Shown in pieces: positions 45,872 to 60,300 of a stretch of DNA of 64,000 nucleotides. Positions within the stretch are counted from its first letter, which is position 1, and each line of letters starts with the position of its first letter. Position numbers and translations under genes: made by a program. The stretch is from Balanoglossus misakiensis (Eukaryota; Hemichordata): NCBI GenBank assembly GCA_040954595.2, contig CM082590.2, positions 4,278,001-4,342,000 on the forward strand. Direction: 5' to 3'. The notes below the pieces were generated by a model. The model worked only from the letters and a program-made list of their open reading frames with translations, searched no databases and was not told the origin of the DNA.

Positions 45872-48800
45872 TAAGCGTTTAAATCCTTTCCTAACTAAAA
45901 TTTCCATGGTTGCTTCCAAACAGCCTCGTTTAATTACTGAATTCTGTTGTGAGGCACAGAACACATAGATATGCCTATGTGCATAAGAAAGTTTTCCACT
46001 AGACTCTGTAGATCGACGGATAGTTCTAAAATTTCCATGGTTGCTTCCAAACAGCCTCGTTTCTTTACAGAATTATGTTTTGAGGCGCAGAACACATACA
46101 TAGGCCTATGTGCATAAGTAAGTTTTCCACTAGACTCTGTAGATCATGAGATAGTTCTAAAATTTCCATGGTTGCTTCCAAACCCCGCCTCGTGTGTTTA
46201 CAAAATTCTGTTGTGATGCGCATAACACATGATAGGCCTATGCGCATAAGAAAGTTTTCCACTATACTCTGTAGATCGACGGATAGTTCTAAAATTTCCA
46301 TGGTTGCTTCCAAACCCCGCCTCGTTTGTTTACAAAATTCTGTTGTGATGCGCAGAACACATATATAGGCCTATGCGCATAAGAACGTTTTCCACTAGAC
46401 TCTGTAGATCGACGGATAGTTGTAAAATTTTCATGGTTGCTTCCAAACAGCCTCGTTTATTTACCGATTTCTGTTGGGAGGCGCAGAACACATGATAGGC
46501 CTATGCGCATAAGACATTTTGCCACTAGACTCTGTAAATCGACGGATAGTTCTAAAATTTCCATGGTTGCTTCCAAACAGCCTCGTTTATTTACCGAATT
46601 CTGTTGTGATGCGCATAACACATAGATAGGCCTATGCGCATAAGAACGTTTTCCACTAGACTCTGTAGATCGACGGATAGTTGTAAAATTTTCATGGTTG
46701 CTTCCAAACAGCCTCGTTTATTTACCGATTTCTGTTGGGAGGCGCAGAACACATGATAGGCCTATGCGCATAAGACATTTTGCCACTAGACTCTGTAAAT
46801 CGACAGATAGTTCTAAAATTTCCATGGTTGCTTCCAAACAGCCTCGTTTATTTACCGAATTCTGTTGTTATGCGCATAACACATGATAGGCCTATGCGCA
46901 TAAGAACGTTTTCCAATAGACTCTGTAGATCGACGGATAGTTCTAAAATTCCCATGGTTGCTTCCAAACCCCACCTAGTTTGTTTCCCGAATTCGGTTGT
47001 GATGCGCAGAACACATAGATAGGCTTATGCGCATAAAAACGTTTTCCACTAGACTCTGTAGATCGACGGATAGTTCTAAAATTTCCATGGTTGCTTCCAC
47101 ACCCCGCCTCGTTTGTTTACCGAATTCTGTTGTGATGCGCAGAGCACATATATAGGCCTATGCGCATAAGAACGTTTTCCACTAGACTCTGTAGATCGAC
47201 GGATAGCTGTAAAATTTCCATGTTTGCTTCCAAACAGCCTCGTTTATTTACGGAATTCTGTTTTGAGGCGCAGAACACATAGATAGGCTTATGCGCATAA
47301 GAATGTTTTCTACTAGACTCTGTAGATCGAGAGATAGTTCTAAAATTTCCATGGTTGCTTCCAAACCCCGCCTCGTTTGTTTACTGAATTCTGTTGTGAT
47401 ACGCAGAACACATAGATAGGCTTATGCGCATAAGAAAGTTTTCCACTAGATTCTGTAGATCGAGAGATAGTTCTAACATTTCCATTGTTGCTTCCAAACA
47501 CAGCCTCGTTTGTTAACAACATTCTGTTGTGATGCGCAGAATACATAGATAGGCCAATGCGCATAAGATAGTTTTCCACTGTAGATCGACGGATAGTTCT
47601 AAAATGTCCATGGTTGCTTCCAAACAAAGCCTCGTTTGTTTATAAAATTATGTTGTGATGCGCATAACATATAGATAGGCCTATGTGCATAAGCAAGTTT
47701 TCCACTAGTCACTGTAGATCGAGAGATAGTTCTAAAATTTCCATGGTTGTTTCCAAACACAGCCTCGTTTATTTACAAAATTCTGTTGAGATGCGCACAA
47801 TACATAGATAGGCCTATGCGCATAAGAAACTTTCAACTTTAGATCGACGGATAGTTATAAAATTTCCATGGTTGCTTCCAAACCCCGCCTAGTTTGTTCC
47901 CCGAATTCTGTTGTGATGCGCAGAACACATAGATAGGCTTATGCGCATAAAAAAGTTTTCCACTAGACTCTGTAGATCGACGGATAGCTGTAAAATTTCC
48001 ATGTTTGCTTCCAAACAGCCTCGTTTATTAACGGAATTCTGTTTTGAGGCGCATAACACATGATGGGCCTATGCGCATAAGAATGTTTTCTACTAGACTA
48101 TGTAGATCGAGAGATAGTTCTAAAATTTCCATGGTTGCTTCCAAACCCCGCCTCGTTTGTTTACCGAATTCTGTTGTGATGCGCAGAACACATATATAGG
48201 CCTACGCGCATAAGAACGTTTTCCACTAAACTCTGTAGATCGACGGATAGCTGTAAAATTTCCATGTTTGCTTCCAAACAGCCTCGTTTATTTACGGAAT
48301 TCTGTTTTGAGGCGCAGAACACATAGATAGGCTTATGCGCATAAGAATGTTTTCTACTAGACTCTGTAGATCGAGAGATAGTTCTAAAATTTCCATGGTT
48401 TCTTCCAAACACAGCCTCGTTTGTTAACAAAATTATGTTGTGATGCGCAGAATACATAGATAGGCCAATGCGCATAAGATAGTTTTCCACTGTAGATCGA
48501 CGGATAGTTCTAAAATGTCCATGGTTGCTTCCAAACAAAGCCTCGTTTGTTTATAAAATTCTGTTGTGATGCGCAGAACATATTGATAGGCCTATGTGCA
48601 TAAGCAAGTTTTCCACTAGTCACTGTACATCGAGATATAGTTCTAAAATTTCCATGGTTGTTTCCAAACACAGCCTCGTTTATTTACAAAATTCTGTTGT
48701 GATGCGCACAACACATAGATAGGCCTATGCGCATAAGAAACTTTCAACTTTAGATCGATGGATAGTTATAAAATTCCAATGGTTGCTTCCAAACAGCCTC

Positions 48801-49364
48801 GTTTATTTACCGAATTCTGTTGTGCGGCGCAGAACACATGATAGGCCTATGTGCATAAAAAATGTTTCCACTAGACTCTGTAGATCGAGAGATAGTTCTA
48901 AAATTTCCATGGTTTCTTCCAAACACTGCCTCATTTGTTTACAAAATTCTGTTGTGAAGCGCAGAACACATAGATAGGCCTATGCGCATAAGAACGTTTT
49001 CCACTAGACTCTGTAGATCGACGGATAGGTCTAAAATTTCCATGGTTGCTTCCAAACAGCCGCGTTTATATACCGAATTCTGTAGTGATGCGTAGAACAC
49101 ATAGATAGGCCTATGCGCATAAGAACGTTTTCCACTAGACTCTGTAGATCGACGGATAGTTCTAAAATTTCCATGGTTGCTTCCAAACAGCCTCGTGTAT
49201 TTACGGAATTATGTTGGGAGGCGCAGAACACATAGATAGGTCTATGTGCATAAGAAAGTTTTCCACTATAGACTCTGTAGATCGAGAGATAGTTCTAAAA
49301 TTTCCATGGTTGCTTCCAAACACAGCCTCGTTTGTTTACCGAATTCTGTTGTGAGGCGCAGAAC

Positions 49365-50296
49365 ATGTATATGAAGAAAATTCTTATTCGAATAGGCCAA
49401 CCCCTTAGCTACCAAAATACCCGGGGTTAAGCGTGTTCGTTTATCAGAAATACAACCTAAAACTCCAGTAAGATATTTATACGGTACTTTCACTGGAATA
49501 ACCATTTCATTTCCAGGTGGAATGTTAACATCAACATTGGTTCTTAACGGTACGTCTGATTGTAATCTTAAATTATTATACATCTAGTGCCGAGAACAAT
49601 AGATTTTGGCGTGCAATAAAAAGCCGTACGGAACGGTACGTACGGAACGCGCGTTAAATAAGTTTTAGGTTTCAAGGCGCCCCAACTCACCGTGTACAGG
49701 TATGCGTTGTTAAGCGGACGGTTTCAAGACACCCCCACTCTAACGCACGCGCACGTACGTAAACAAAAAAGAAAGATGGCTGCTCACTGAGCGGTTTTCG
49801 ATCGATTGTATCGGCATTTTGGGCGTTTTGAAAGCCAAGTAACATGCAAAACAAGAACTATCGGAGATGTAAGATGTATAATAATAAGGTTATTACGAAA
49901 ATACCGCAAAGTATGCACTCGGACATTAGCGCAGCGCATCGCCCTCCGCTACGCGTCGGGCGATACTCAGCGCTAATATCCTCGTGCATACTTTGCGGTA
50001 TTTTCGTAATAACCTCATAATATTACCCATGAAATCAATAACAGCTCTATAACGCTTCATAAAATCAAGTCCCAAAATCAGATTATGCTGAAGAGACTCA
50101 ACTAAATTAACATACAGTAATACACGCTTATTCCCAATAAAAGCAGGTATTTTCATAAATCCAAATACCTTCAATTTGTCTTCGTTTGCCGGTTGTACAC
50201 AATTATATCTGGACTTGAACATCGGATAATTTTTAAGAGCGGGTACTAGCTCTAACAACCGAATAGGAGCTACAGTAATATTTGCTCCAGTATTAA
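49365..50296 (-). pseudogene. LTR-retrotransposon pol fragment (protease region) inserted in the satellite
   Basis: Minus-strand reading from about 50296 to 50020 gives 'LINTGANITVAPIRLLELV', later 'HNLILGLDFMKRY', which is the frame of a retropepsin (xTG active-site loop and ILGLDF near the end). The usual catalytic Asp of D-T/S-G is Asn here. A second segment (49583-49375, 'NVDVNIPPGNEMVIPVKVP', 'GILVAKGLAYSNK') fits the stretch that follows protease in Ty3/Gypsy-like elements. Between them lie an inverted-repeat element and about 300 bp of CpG-rich DNA. No LTRs are seen. The fragment replaces about 27 bp of one satellite monomer. It is inactive. Confidence 0.72.
49887..50015. mobile_element. 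129-bp palindromic MITE with AGGTTATTAC ends
   Basis: The arms 'aggttattacgaaaatacc' plus 'gcaaagtatgcac' and 'gtgcatactttgc' plus 'ggtattttcgtaataacct' pair almost perfectly over about 35 bp. The ends match the MITE at 38700-38808 (GGTTATTAC). It lies inside the retrotransposon fragment, giving three nested layers: satellite, retroelement, MITE. Confidence 0.78.
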
Positions 50297-52984
50297 TTAG
50301 TTTTCCACTAGACTCTGTAGATCGAGAGATAGTTATAAAATTTCCATGGTTGCTTCCAAACAGCCTCGTTTATTTCCCGAATTCTGTTGTGAGGCGCAGA
50401 ACACATAGATAGGCCTATGTGCATAAGAACGTTTTCCACTAGACTCTGTAGATCGAGAGATAGTTCGAAAATTTCCATGGTTGCTTCCAAACAGCCTCGT
50501 GTATTTACGGAATTCTGTTGGGAGGCGCAGAACACATAGATAGGCCTATGCGCATAAGAACGTTTTCCACTAGACTCTGTAGATCGACGGATAGCTGTAA
50601 AATTTCCATGGTTGCTTCCAAACAGCCTCGTTTATTTACCGATTTCTGTTGTGAGGCGCAAAACACATGATAGGCCTATGCGCATAAGACATTTTTCCAC
50701 TAGACTCTGTAGATCGACGGATAGTTCTAAAATTTCCATGGTTGCTTCCAAACAGCCTCGTTTATTTACCGAATTATGTTGTGATGCGTAGAACACATAC
50801 ATATGCCTATGCGCATAAGAAAGTTTTCCACTAGACTCCGTAGATAGACGGATAGTTCTAAAATTTCCATGGTTGCTTCCAAACAAAGCCTCGTTTGTTT
50901 ACAAAATTCTGTTGTGATGTGCATAACTCATAGATAGGCATATGTGCATAAGAAAGTTTTCCACTATAGACTCTGTAGATCGAAAGATAGTTCTAAAATT
51001 TCCATGGTTGCTTCCAAACACAGCCTCGTTTGTTTACAAAACTCTGTTGTGATGCGCAGGACACATATATAGGCCTATGCGCAAAAGAACGTTTTCCACT
51101 AGACTCTGTAGATCGACGGATAGCTGTAAAATTTCCATGTTTGCTTCCAAACAGCCTCGTTTATTTACGGAATTCTGTTTTGAGGCGCAGAACACATAGA
51201 TAGGCATATGTGCAAAAGAGAGTTTTCCACTATAGACTCTGTAAATCGACGGATAGTTCTTAAATTTCCATGGTTGCTTCCAAACACATCCTTGTTTGTT
51301 TACAAAATTCTGTTGTGATGCGCAGAACACATATATAGGCCTATGCGCATAAGAACGTTTTCCACTAGACTCTGTAGATCGACGGATAGTTGTAAAATTT
51401 TCATGGTTGCTTCCAAACAGCCTCGTTTATTTACCGATTTCTGTTGGGAGGCGCAGAACACATGATAGGCCTATGCGCATAAGACATTTTGCCACTAGAC
51501 TCTGTAGATCGACGGATAGTTCTAAAATTTCCATGGTTGCTTCCAAACAGCCTCGTTTATTTACCGAATTCTGTTGTTATGCGCAGAACACGTAATAGTC
51601 CTATGCGCATAAGAAAGTTTTCCACCAGACTCTGTAGATCGACGGATAGTTCTGAAATGTCCATGATTGCTTCCAAAAACACATCCTCGATTGTTTACAA
51701 AATTCTGTTGTGATGCGCAGAACACATATATAGGCCTATGCGCATATGAACGTTTTCCACTATACTCCGTAGATCGAGAGATAGTTCTAGAATTTCCATG
51801 TTTGCTTCCAAACAAAGCCTCGTTTGTGTACAAAATTATGTTGTGATGTGCATAACACATGATAGGCCTATGCGCATATGAACGTTTTCCACTATACTCT
51901 GTAGATCGAGAGATAGTTCTAGAATTTCCATGTTTGCTCCCAAACAGCATCATTTATTTACGGAATTCTGTTTTGAGGCGCAGAACACATAGATTGGCAT
52001 ATGTGCATAAGAAAGTTTTTCACTATAGACTCTGTAGATCGACGGATAGTTCTTAAATTTCCATGGTTGCTTCCAAACACATCCTTGTTTGTTTACAAAA
52101 TTCTGTTGTGATGCGCAGAACACATATATAGGCCTATGCGCATAAGAACGTTTTCCACTAGACTCTGTAGATCGACGGATAGTTGTAAAATTTCCATGGT
52201 TGCTTCCAAACAGCCTCGTTTATTTACCGATTTCTGTTGTGAGGCGCAGAACACATGATAGGCCTATGCGCATGAGAAATTTTTCCGCTGGACTCTGTAG
52301 ATCGAGAGATAGTTCTAAAATTTCCATGGTTGCTTCCAAACACTGCCTCGTTTGTTTTCAACATTTTGTTGTGATGCGCAGAACTCATAGATAGGCCTAT
52401 GCGCATAAGAACGTTTTCCACTAGACTCTGTAGATCGACGGATAGCTGTAAAATTTCCATGGTTGCTTCCAAACAGCCTCGTTTATTTACCGATTTCTGT
52501 TGTGAGGCGCAGAACACATGATAGGCCTATGCGCATAAGACATTTTTCCACTAGACTCTGTAGATCGACAGATAGTTCTAAAATTTCCATGGTTGCTTCC
52601 AAACACAGCCTTGTTTGTTTACAAAATTCTGTTGTGATGCGCAGAAAACATATATAGGCCTATGCGCATAAGAAAGTTTTCCACAAGACTCTGTAGATCG
52701 ACGGATAGTTGTAAAATTTCCATGGTTGCTTCCAAACAGCCTCGTTTATTTACTGATTTCTGTTGTGAGGCGCAGAACACATGATAGGCCTATGAGCATA
52801 AGACATTTTTCCACTAGACTCTGTAGATCGACGGATAGTTCTAAAATGTCCATAGTTGCTTCCAAACAGCCTCGTTTATTTACCGAATTCTGTTGTGAGG
52901 CGCAGAACACGTAATAGGCCTATGCGCATAAGAAAGTTTTCCACCAGACTCTGTAGATCGACGGATAGTTGTAAAATTTCCATG

Positions 52985-55900
52985 GTTGCTTCCAAACAGC
53001 CTCGTTTAATTACCGATTTCTGTTGTGAGGCGCAGAACACATAGATAGGCCTATGCGCATAAGAAACTTTTGAACTTTAGATCAACGGATAGTTCTAAAA
53101 TTTCCATGGTTGTTTCCAAACAGCCTCGTTTATTTACAGAATTCTGTTGTGATGCGTAGAACACATACATATGCCTAGGCGCATAAGAAAGTTTTCCACT
53201 AGACTCCGTAGATCGACGAATAGTTCTAAAATTTCCATTGTTGCTTCCAAACAGCCTCGTTTATTTACGGAATTCTGTTTTAGGCGCAGAACACATAGAT
53301 AGGCATATGTGCATAAGAAAGTTTTCCACTATAGACTCTGTAGATAGAGAGATAGTTCTAAAATTTCCATGGTTGCTTCCAAACACAGCCTTGTTTGTTT
53401 ACAAAATTCTGTTGTGATGCGCAGAAAACATATATAGGCCTATGCGCATAAGAAAGTTTTCCACTAGACTCTGTAGATCGACGGATAGCTGTAAAATTTC
53501 CATGGTTGCTTCCAAACTGCCTCGTTTATTTACCGATTTCTGTTGTGAGGCGCATAACACATGATAGGCCTATGCGCACAAGACATTTTTCCACTGGACT
53601 CTGTAGATCGACGGATAGTTCTAACATTTCCATGGTTGCTTCCAAATAGCCTCGTTTATTTACCGAATTCTGTTGTGAGGCGCAGAACACGTAATAGGCC
53701 TATGCGCACAAGAAAGTTTTCCACCAGACTCTGTAGATCGACGATAGTTGTAAAATTTCCATGGTTCCTTCCAAACAGCCTCGTTTATTTACCGATTTCT
53801 GTTGTGAGGCGCAGAACACATAGATAGGCCTATGCGCATAAGAAACTTTTCAAGTTTAGATCAACGGATAGTTCTAAAATTTCCATGGTTGTTTCCAAAC
53901 AGCCTCGTTTATTTACCGAATTCTGTTGTGATGCGTAGAACACATACATATGCCTATGCGAATAAGAAAGTTTTCCACTAGACTCCGTAGATCGACGAAT
54001 AGTTCTAAAATGTCCATGGTTGCTTCCAAACAAAGCCTCGTTTGTTTACAAAATTCTGTTGTGATGCGCAGAACACATAGATAGGCCTATATGCATATGA
54101 ACGTTTTCCACTATACTCTGTAGATCGAGAGATAGTTCTAAAATTTCCATGTTTGCTTCCAAACAGCCTCGTTTATTTACGGAATTCTGTTTTGAGGCGC
54201 AGAACACATAGATAGGCATATGTGCATAAGAAAGTTTTCCACTATAGACTCTGTAGATCGAGAGATAGTTCTAAAATTTCCATGGTTGCTTCCAAACACA
54301 GCCTCGTTTGTTTACAAAATTATGTTGTGATGCGCAGAACACATATATAGGCCTATGCGCATAAGAACGTTTTCCACTAGACTCTGTAGATCGACGGATA
54401 GTTGTTAAATTTTCATGGTTGCTTCCAAACAGCCTCGTTTATTTACCGATTTCTGTTGTGAGGCGCAGAACACATGATAGGCCTATGCGCATAAGACATT
54501 TTGCCACTAGACTCTGTAGATCGACGGATAGTTCTAAAATTTCCATGGTTGCTTCCAAACAGCCTCGTTTAATTACCGATTTCTGTTGTGAGGCGCAGAA
54601 CACATAGATAGGCCTATGCGCATAAGAAACTTTTGAACTTTAGATCAACGGATAGTTCTAAAATTTCCATGGTTGTTTCCAAACAGCCTCGTTTATTTAC
54701 AGAATTCTGTTGTGATGCGTAGAACACATACATATGCCTAGGCGCATAAGAAAGTTTTCCACTAGACTCCGTAGATCGACGAATAGTTCTAAAATTTCCA
54801 TTGTTGCTTCCAAACAGCCTCGTTTATTTACGGAATTCTGTTTTAGGCGCAGAACACATAGATAGGCATATGTGCATAAGAAAGTTTTCCACTATAGACT
54901 CTGTAGATAGAGAGATAGTTCTAAAATTTCCATGGTTGCTTCCAAACACAGCCTTGTTTGTTTACAAAATTCTGTTGTGATGCGCAGAAAACATATATAG
55001 GCCTATGCGCATAAGAAAGTTTTCCACTAGACTCTGTAGATCGACGGATAGCTGTAAAATTTCCATGGTTGCTTCCAAACTGCCTCGTTTATTTACCGAT
55101 TTCTGTTGTGAGGCGCATAACACATGATAGGCCTATGCGCACAAGACATTTTTCCACTGGACTCTGTAGATCGACGGATAGTTCTAACATTTCCATGGTT
55201 GCTTCCAAATACCCTCGTTTATTTACCGAATTCTGTTGTGAGGCGCAGAACACGTAATAGGCCTATGCGCACAAGAAAGTTTTCCACCAGACTCTGTAGA
55301 TCGACGATAGTTGTAAAATTTCCATGGTTCCTTCCAAACAGCCTCGTTTATTTACCGATTTCTGTTGTGAGGCGCAGAACACATAGATAGGCCTATGCGC
55401 ATAAGAAACTTTTCAAGTTTAGATCAACGGATAGTTCTAAAATTTCCATGGTTGTTTCCAAACAGCCTCGTTTATTTACCGAATTCTGTTGTGATGCGTA
55501 GAACACATACATATGCCTATGCGAATAAGAAAGTTTTCCACTAGACTCCGTAGATCGACGAATAGTTCTAAAATGTCCATGGTTGCTTCCAAACAAAGCC
55601 TCGTTTGTTTACAAAATTCTGTTGTGATGCGCAGAACACATAGATAGGCCTATATGCATATGAACGTTTTCCACTATACTCTGTAGATCGAGAGATAGTT
55701 CTAAAATTTCCATGTTTGCTTCCAAACAGCCTCGTTTATTTACGGAATTCTGTTTTGAGGCGCAGAACACATAGATAGGCATATGTGCATAAGAAAGTTT
55801 TCCACTATAGACTCTGTAGATCGAGAGATAGTTCTAAAATTTCCATGGTTGCTTCCAAACACAGCCTCGTTTGTTTACAAAATTATGTTGTGATGCGCAG

Positions 55901-56110
55901 AACACATATATAGGCCTATGCGCATAAGAACGTTTTCCACTAGACTCTGTAGATCGACGGATAGTTGTTAAATTTTCATGGTTGCTTCCAAACAGCCTCG
56001 TTTATTTACCGATTTCTGTTGTGAGGCGCAGAACACATGATAGGCCTATGCGCATAAGACATTTTGCCACTAGACTCTGTAGATCGACGGATAGTTCTAA
56101 AATTTCCATG
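52985..56110. repeat. Higher-order repeat of 1,563 bp (12 monomers), two copies
   Basis: Sequence at about 52985-54547 recurs at about 54548-56110 with very few differences, for example 'ttaggcgcagaacacat' at 53281 and 54844. The offset is constant at 1,563 bp, about twelve monomers. Confidence 0.88.
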
Positions 56111-56696
56111 GTTGCTTCCAAACAGCCTCGTTTATTTACCGAATTCTGTTGTTAGGCGCAGAACACGTAATAGGCCTATGCGCATAAGAAAGTTTTCCAC
56201 CAGACTCTGTAGATCGACGGATAGTTCTGAAATGTCCATGATTGCTTCCAAACACATCCTCGATTGTTTACAAAATTCTGTTGTGATGCGCAGAACACAT
56301 ATATAGGCCTATGCGCATATGAACGTTTTCCACTATACTCCGTAGATCGAGAGATAGTTCTAGAATTTCCATGTTTGCTTCCAAACAAAGCCTCGTTTGT
56401 TTACAAAATTATGTTGTGATGTGCATAACACATGATAGGCCTATGCGCATAAGAAAGTTTTCCACCAGACTCTGTAGATCGACGGATAGTTCTGAAATGT
56501 CCATGATTGCTTCCAAACACATTCTCGATTGTTTACAAAATTCTGTTGTGATGCGCAGAACATATATATAGGCCTATGCGCATATGAACGTTTTCCACTA
56601 TACTCCGTAGATCGAGAGATAGTTCTAGAATTTCCATGTTTGCTTCCAAACAAAGCCTCGTTTGTTTACAAAATTATGTTGTGATGTGCATAACAC

Positions 56697-59600
56697 ATGA
56701 TAGGCCTATGCGCGTATGAACGTTTTCCACTATATTCTGTAGATCGAGAGATAGTTCTAGAATTTCCATGTTTGCTCCCAAACAGCATCATTTATTTACG
56801 GAATTCTGTTTTGAGGCGCAGAACAGATAGATTGGCATATGTGCATAAGAAAGTTTTCCACTATAGACTCTGTAGATCGACGGATAGTTCTTAAATTTCC
56901 ATGGTTGCTTCCAAACACATCCTTGTTTGTTTACAAAATTCTGTTGTGATGCGCAGAACACATATATAGGCCTATGCGCATAAGAACGTTTTCCACTAGA
57001 CTCTGTAGATCGACGGATAGTTGTAAAATTTCCATGGTTGCTTCCAAACAGCCTCGTTTATTTACCGATTTCTGTTGTGAGGCGCAGAACACATGATAGG
57101 CCTATGCGCATGAGAAATTTTTCCGCTGGACTCTGTAGATCGAGAGATAGTTCTAAAATTTCCATGGTTGCTTCCAAACACTGCCTCGTTTGTTTTCAAC
57201 ATTTTGTTGTGATGCGCAGAACTCATAGATAGGCCTATGCGCATAAGAACGTTTTCCACTAGACTCTGTAGATCGACGGATAGCTGTAAAATTTCCATGG
57301 TTGCTTCCAAACAGCCTCGTTTATTTACCGATTTCTGTTGTGAGGCGCAGAACACATGATAGGCCTATGCGCATAAGACATTTTTCCACTAGACTCTGTA
57401 GATCGACGGATAGTTCTAAAATTTCCATGGTTGCTTCCAAACAGCCTTGTTTATTTACGGAATTCTGTTTTGAGGCGCAAAACACATAGATAGGCATATG
57501 TGCATAAGAAAGTTTTCCACTATAGACTCTGTAGATCGAGAGATAGTTCTAAAATTTCCATGGTTGCTTCCAAACACAGCCTCGTTTGTTTACAAAATTA
57601 TGTTGTGATGCGCAGAACACATATATAGGCCTATGCGCATAAGAACGTTTTCCACTAGACTCTGTAGATCGACGGATAGTTGTTAAATTTTCATGGTTGC
57701 TTCCAAACAGCCTCGTTTATTTACCGATTTCTGTTGTGAGGCGCAGAACACATGATAGGCCTATGCGCATAAGACATTTTGCCACTAGACTCTGTAGATC
57801 GACGGATAGTTCTAAAATTTCCATGGTTGCTTCCAAACAGCCTCGTTTATTTACCGAATTCTGTTGTTAGGCGCAGAACACGTAATAGGCCTATGCGCAT
57901 AAGAAAGTTTTCCACCAGACTCTGTAGATCGACGGATAGTTCTGAAATGTCCATGATTGCTTCCAAAAACATCCTCGATTGTTTACAAAATTCTGTTGTG
58001 ATGCGCAGAACACATATATAGGCCTATGCGCATATGAACGTTTTCCACTATACTCCGTAGATCGAGAGATAGTTCTAGAATTTCCATGTTTGCTTCTAAA
58101 CAAAGCCTCGTTTGTTTACAAAATTATGTTGTAATGTGCATAACACATGATAGGCCTATGCGCATATGAACGTTTTCCACTATATTCTGTAGATCGAGAG
58201 ATAGTTCTAGAATTTCCATGTTTGCTCCCAAACAGCATCATTTATTTACGGAATTCTGTTTTGAGGCGCAGAACATATAGATTGGCATATGTGCATAAGA
58301 AAGTTTTCCACTATAGACTCTGTAGATCGACGGATAGTTCTTAAATTTCCATGGTTGCTTCCAAACACATCCTTGTTTGTTTACAAAATTCTGTTGTGAT
58401 GCGCAGAACACATATATAGGCCTATGCGCATAAGAACGTTTTCCACTAGACTCTGTAGATCGACGGATAGTTGTAAAATTTCCATGGTTGCTTCCAAACA
58501 GCCTCGTTTATTTACCGATTTCTGTTGTGAGGCGCAGAACACATGATAGGCCTATGCGCATGAGAAATTTTTCCGCTGGACTCTGTAGATCGAGAGATAG
58601 TTCTAAAATTTCCATGGTTGCTTCCAAACACTGCCTCGTTTGTTTTCAACATTTTGTTGTGATGCGCAGAACTCATAGATAGGCCTATGCGCATAAGAAC
58701 GTTTTCCACTAGACTCTGTAGATCGACGGATAGCTGTAAAATTTCCATGGTTGCTTCCAAACAGCCTCGTTTATTTACCGATTTCTGTTGTGAGGCGCAG
58801 AACACATGATAGGCTTATGCGCATAAGACATTTTTCCACTAGACTCTGTAGATCGACGGATAGTTCTAAAATTTCCATGGTTGCTTCCAAACAGCCTTGT
58901 TTATTTACGGAATTCTGTTTTGAGGCGCAAAACACATAGATAGGCATATGTGCATAAGAAAGTTTTCCACTATAGACTCTGTAGATCGAGAGATAGTTCT
59001 AAAATTTCCATGGTTGCTTCCAAACACAGCCTCGTTTGTTTACAAAATTATGTTGTGATGCGCAGAACACATATATAGGCCTATGCGCATAAGAACGTTT
59101 TCCACTAGACTCTGTAGATCGACGGATAGTTGTTAAATTTTCATGGTTGCTTCCAAACAGCCTCGTTTATTTACCGATTTCTGTTGGGAGGCGCAGAACA
59201 CATGATAGGCCTATGCGCATAAGACATTTTGCCACTAGACTCTGTAAATCGACGGATAGTTCTAAAATTTCCATGGTTGCTTCCAAACAGCCTCGTTTAT
59301 TTACCGAATTCTGTTGTTATGCGCAGAACACGTAATAGGCCTATGCGCATAAGAAAGTTTTCCACCAGACTCTGTAGATCGACGGATAGTTCTGAAATGT
59401 CCATGATTGCTTCCAAACACATCCTCGATTGTTTACAAAATTCTGTTGTGATGCGCAGAACACATATATAGGCCTATGCGCATATGAACGTTTTCCACTA
59501 TACTCCGTAGATCGAGAGATAGTTCTAGAATTTCCATGTTTGCTTCCAAACAAAGCCTCGTTTGTTTACAAAATTATGTTGTGATGTGCATAACACATGA

Positions 59601-60300
59601 TAGGCCTATGCGCATATGAACGTTTTCCACTATATTCTGTAGATCGAGAGATAGTTCTAGAATTTCCATGTTTGCTCCCAAACAGCATCATTTATTTACG
59701 GAATTCTGTTTTGAGGCGCAGAACACATAGATTGGCATATGTGCATAAGAAAGTTTTCCACTATAGACTCTGTAGATCGACGGATAGTTCTTAAATTTCC
59801 ATGGTTGCTTCCAAACACATCCTTGTTTGTTTACAAAATTCTGTTGTGATGCGCCGAACACATATATAGGCCTATGCGCATAAGAACGTTTTCCACTAGA
59901 CTCTGTAGATCGACGGATAGTTGTAAAATTTCCATGGTTGCTTCCAAACAGCCTCGTTTATTTACCGATTTCTGTTGTGAGGCGCAGAACACATGATAGG
60001 CCTATGCGCATGAGAAATTTTTCCGCTGGACTCTGTAGATCGAGAGATAGTTCTAAAATTTCCATGGTTGCTTCCAAACACTGCCTCGTTTGTTTTCAAC
60101 ATTTTGTTGTGATGCGCAGAACTCATAGATAGGCCTATGCGCATAAGAACGTTTTCCACTAGACTCTGTAGATCGACGGATAGCTGTAAAATTTCCATGG
60201 TTGCTTCCAAACAGCCTCGTTTATTTACCGATTTCTGTTGTGAGGCGCAGAACACATGATAGGCCTATGCGCATAAGACATTTTTCCACTAGACTCTGTA
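56697..60300. repeat. Higher-order repeat of 1,450 bp (11 monomers), about 2.5 copies
   Basis: Identical landmarks recur at 56697, 58147 and 59597 (for example 'attggcatatgtgcataag' and 'tttccgctggactctg'). A partial relative starts at 51859. The segment at 56176-56440 is duplicated at 56441-56696, adding a two-monomer step so that the preceding interval is 1,715 bp. Confidence 0.88.
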
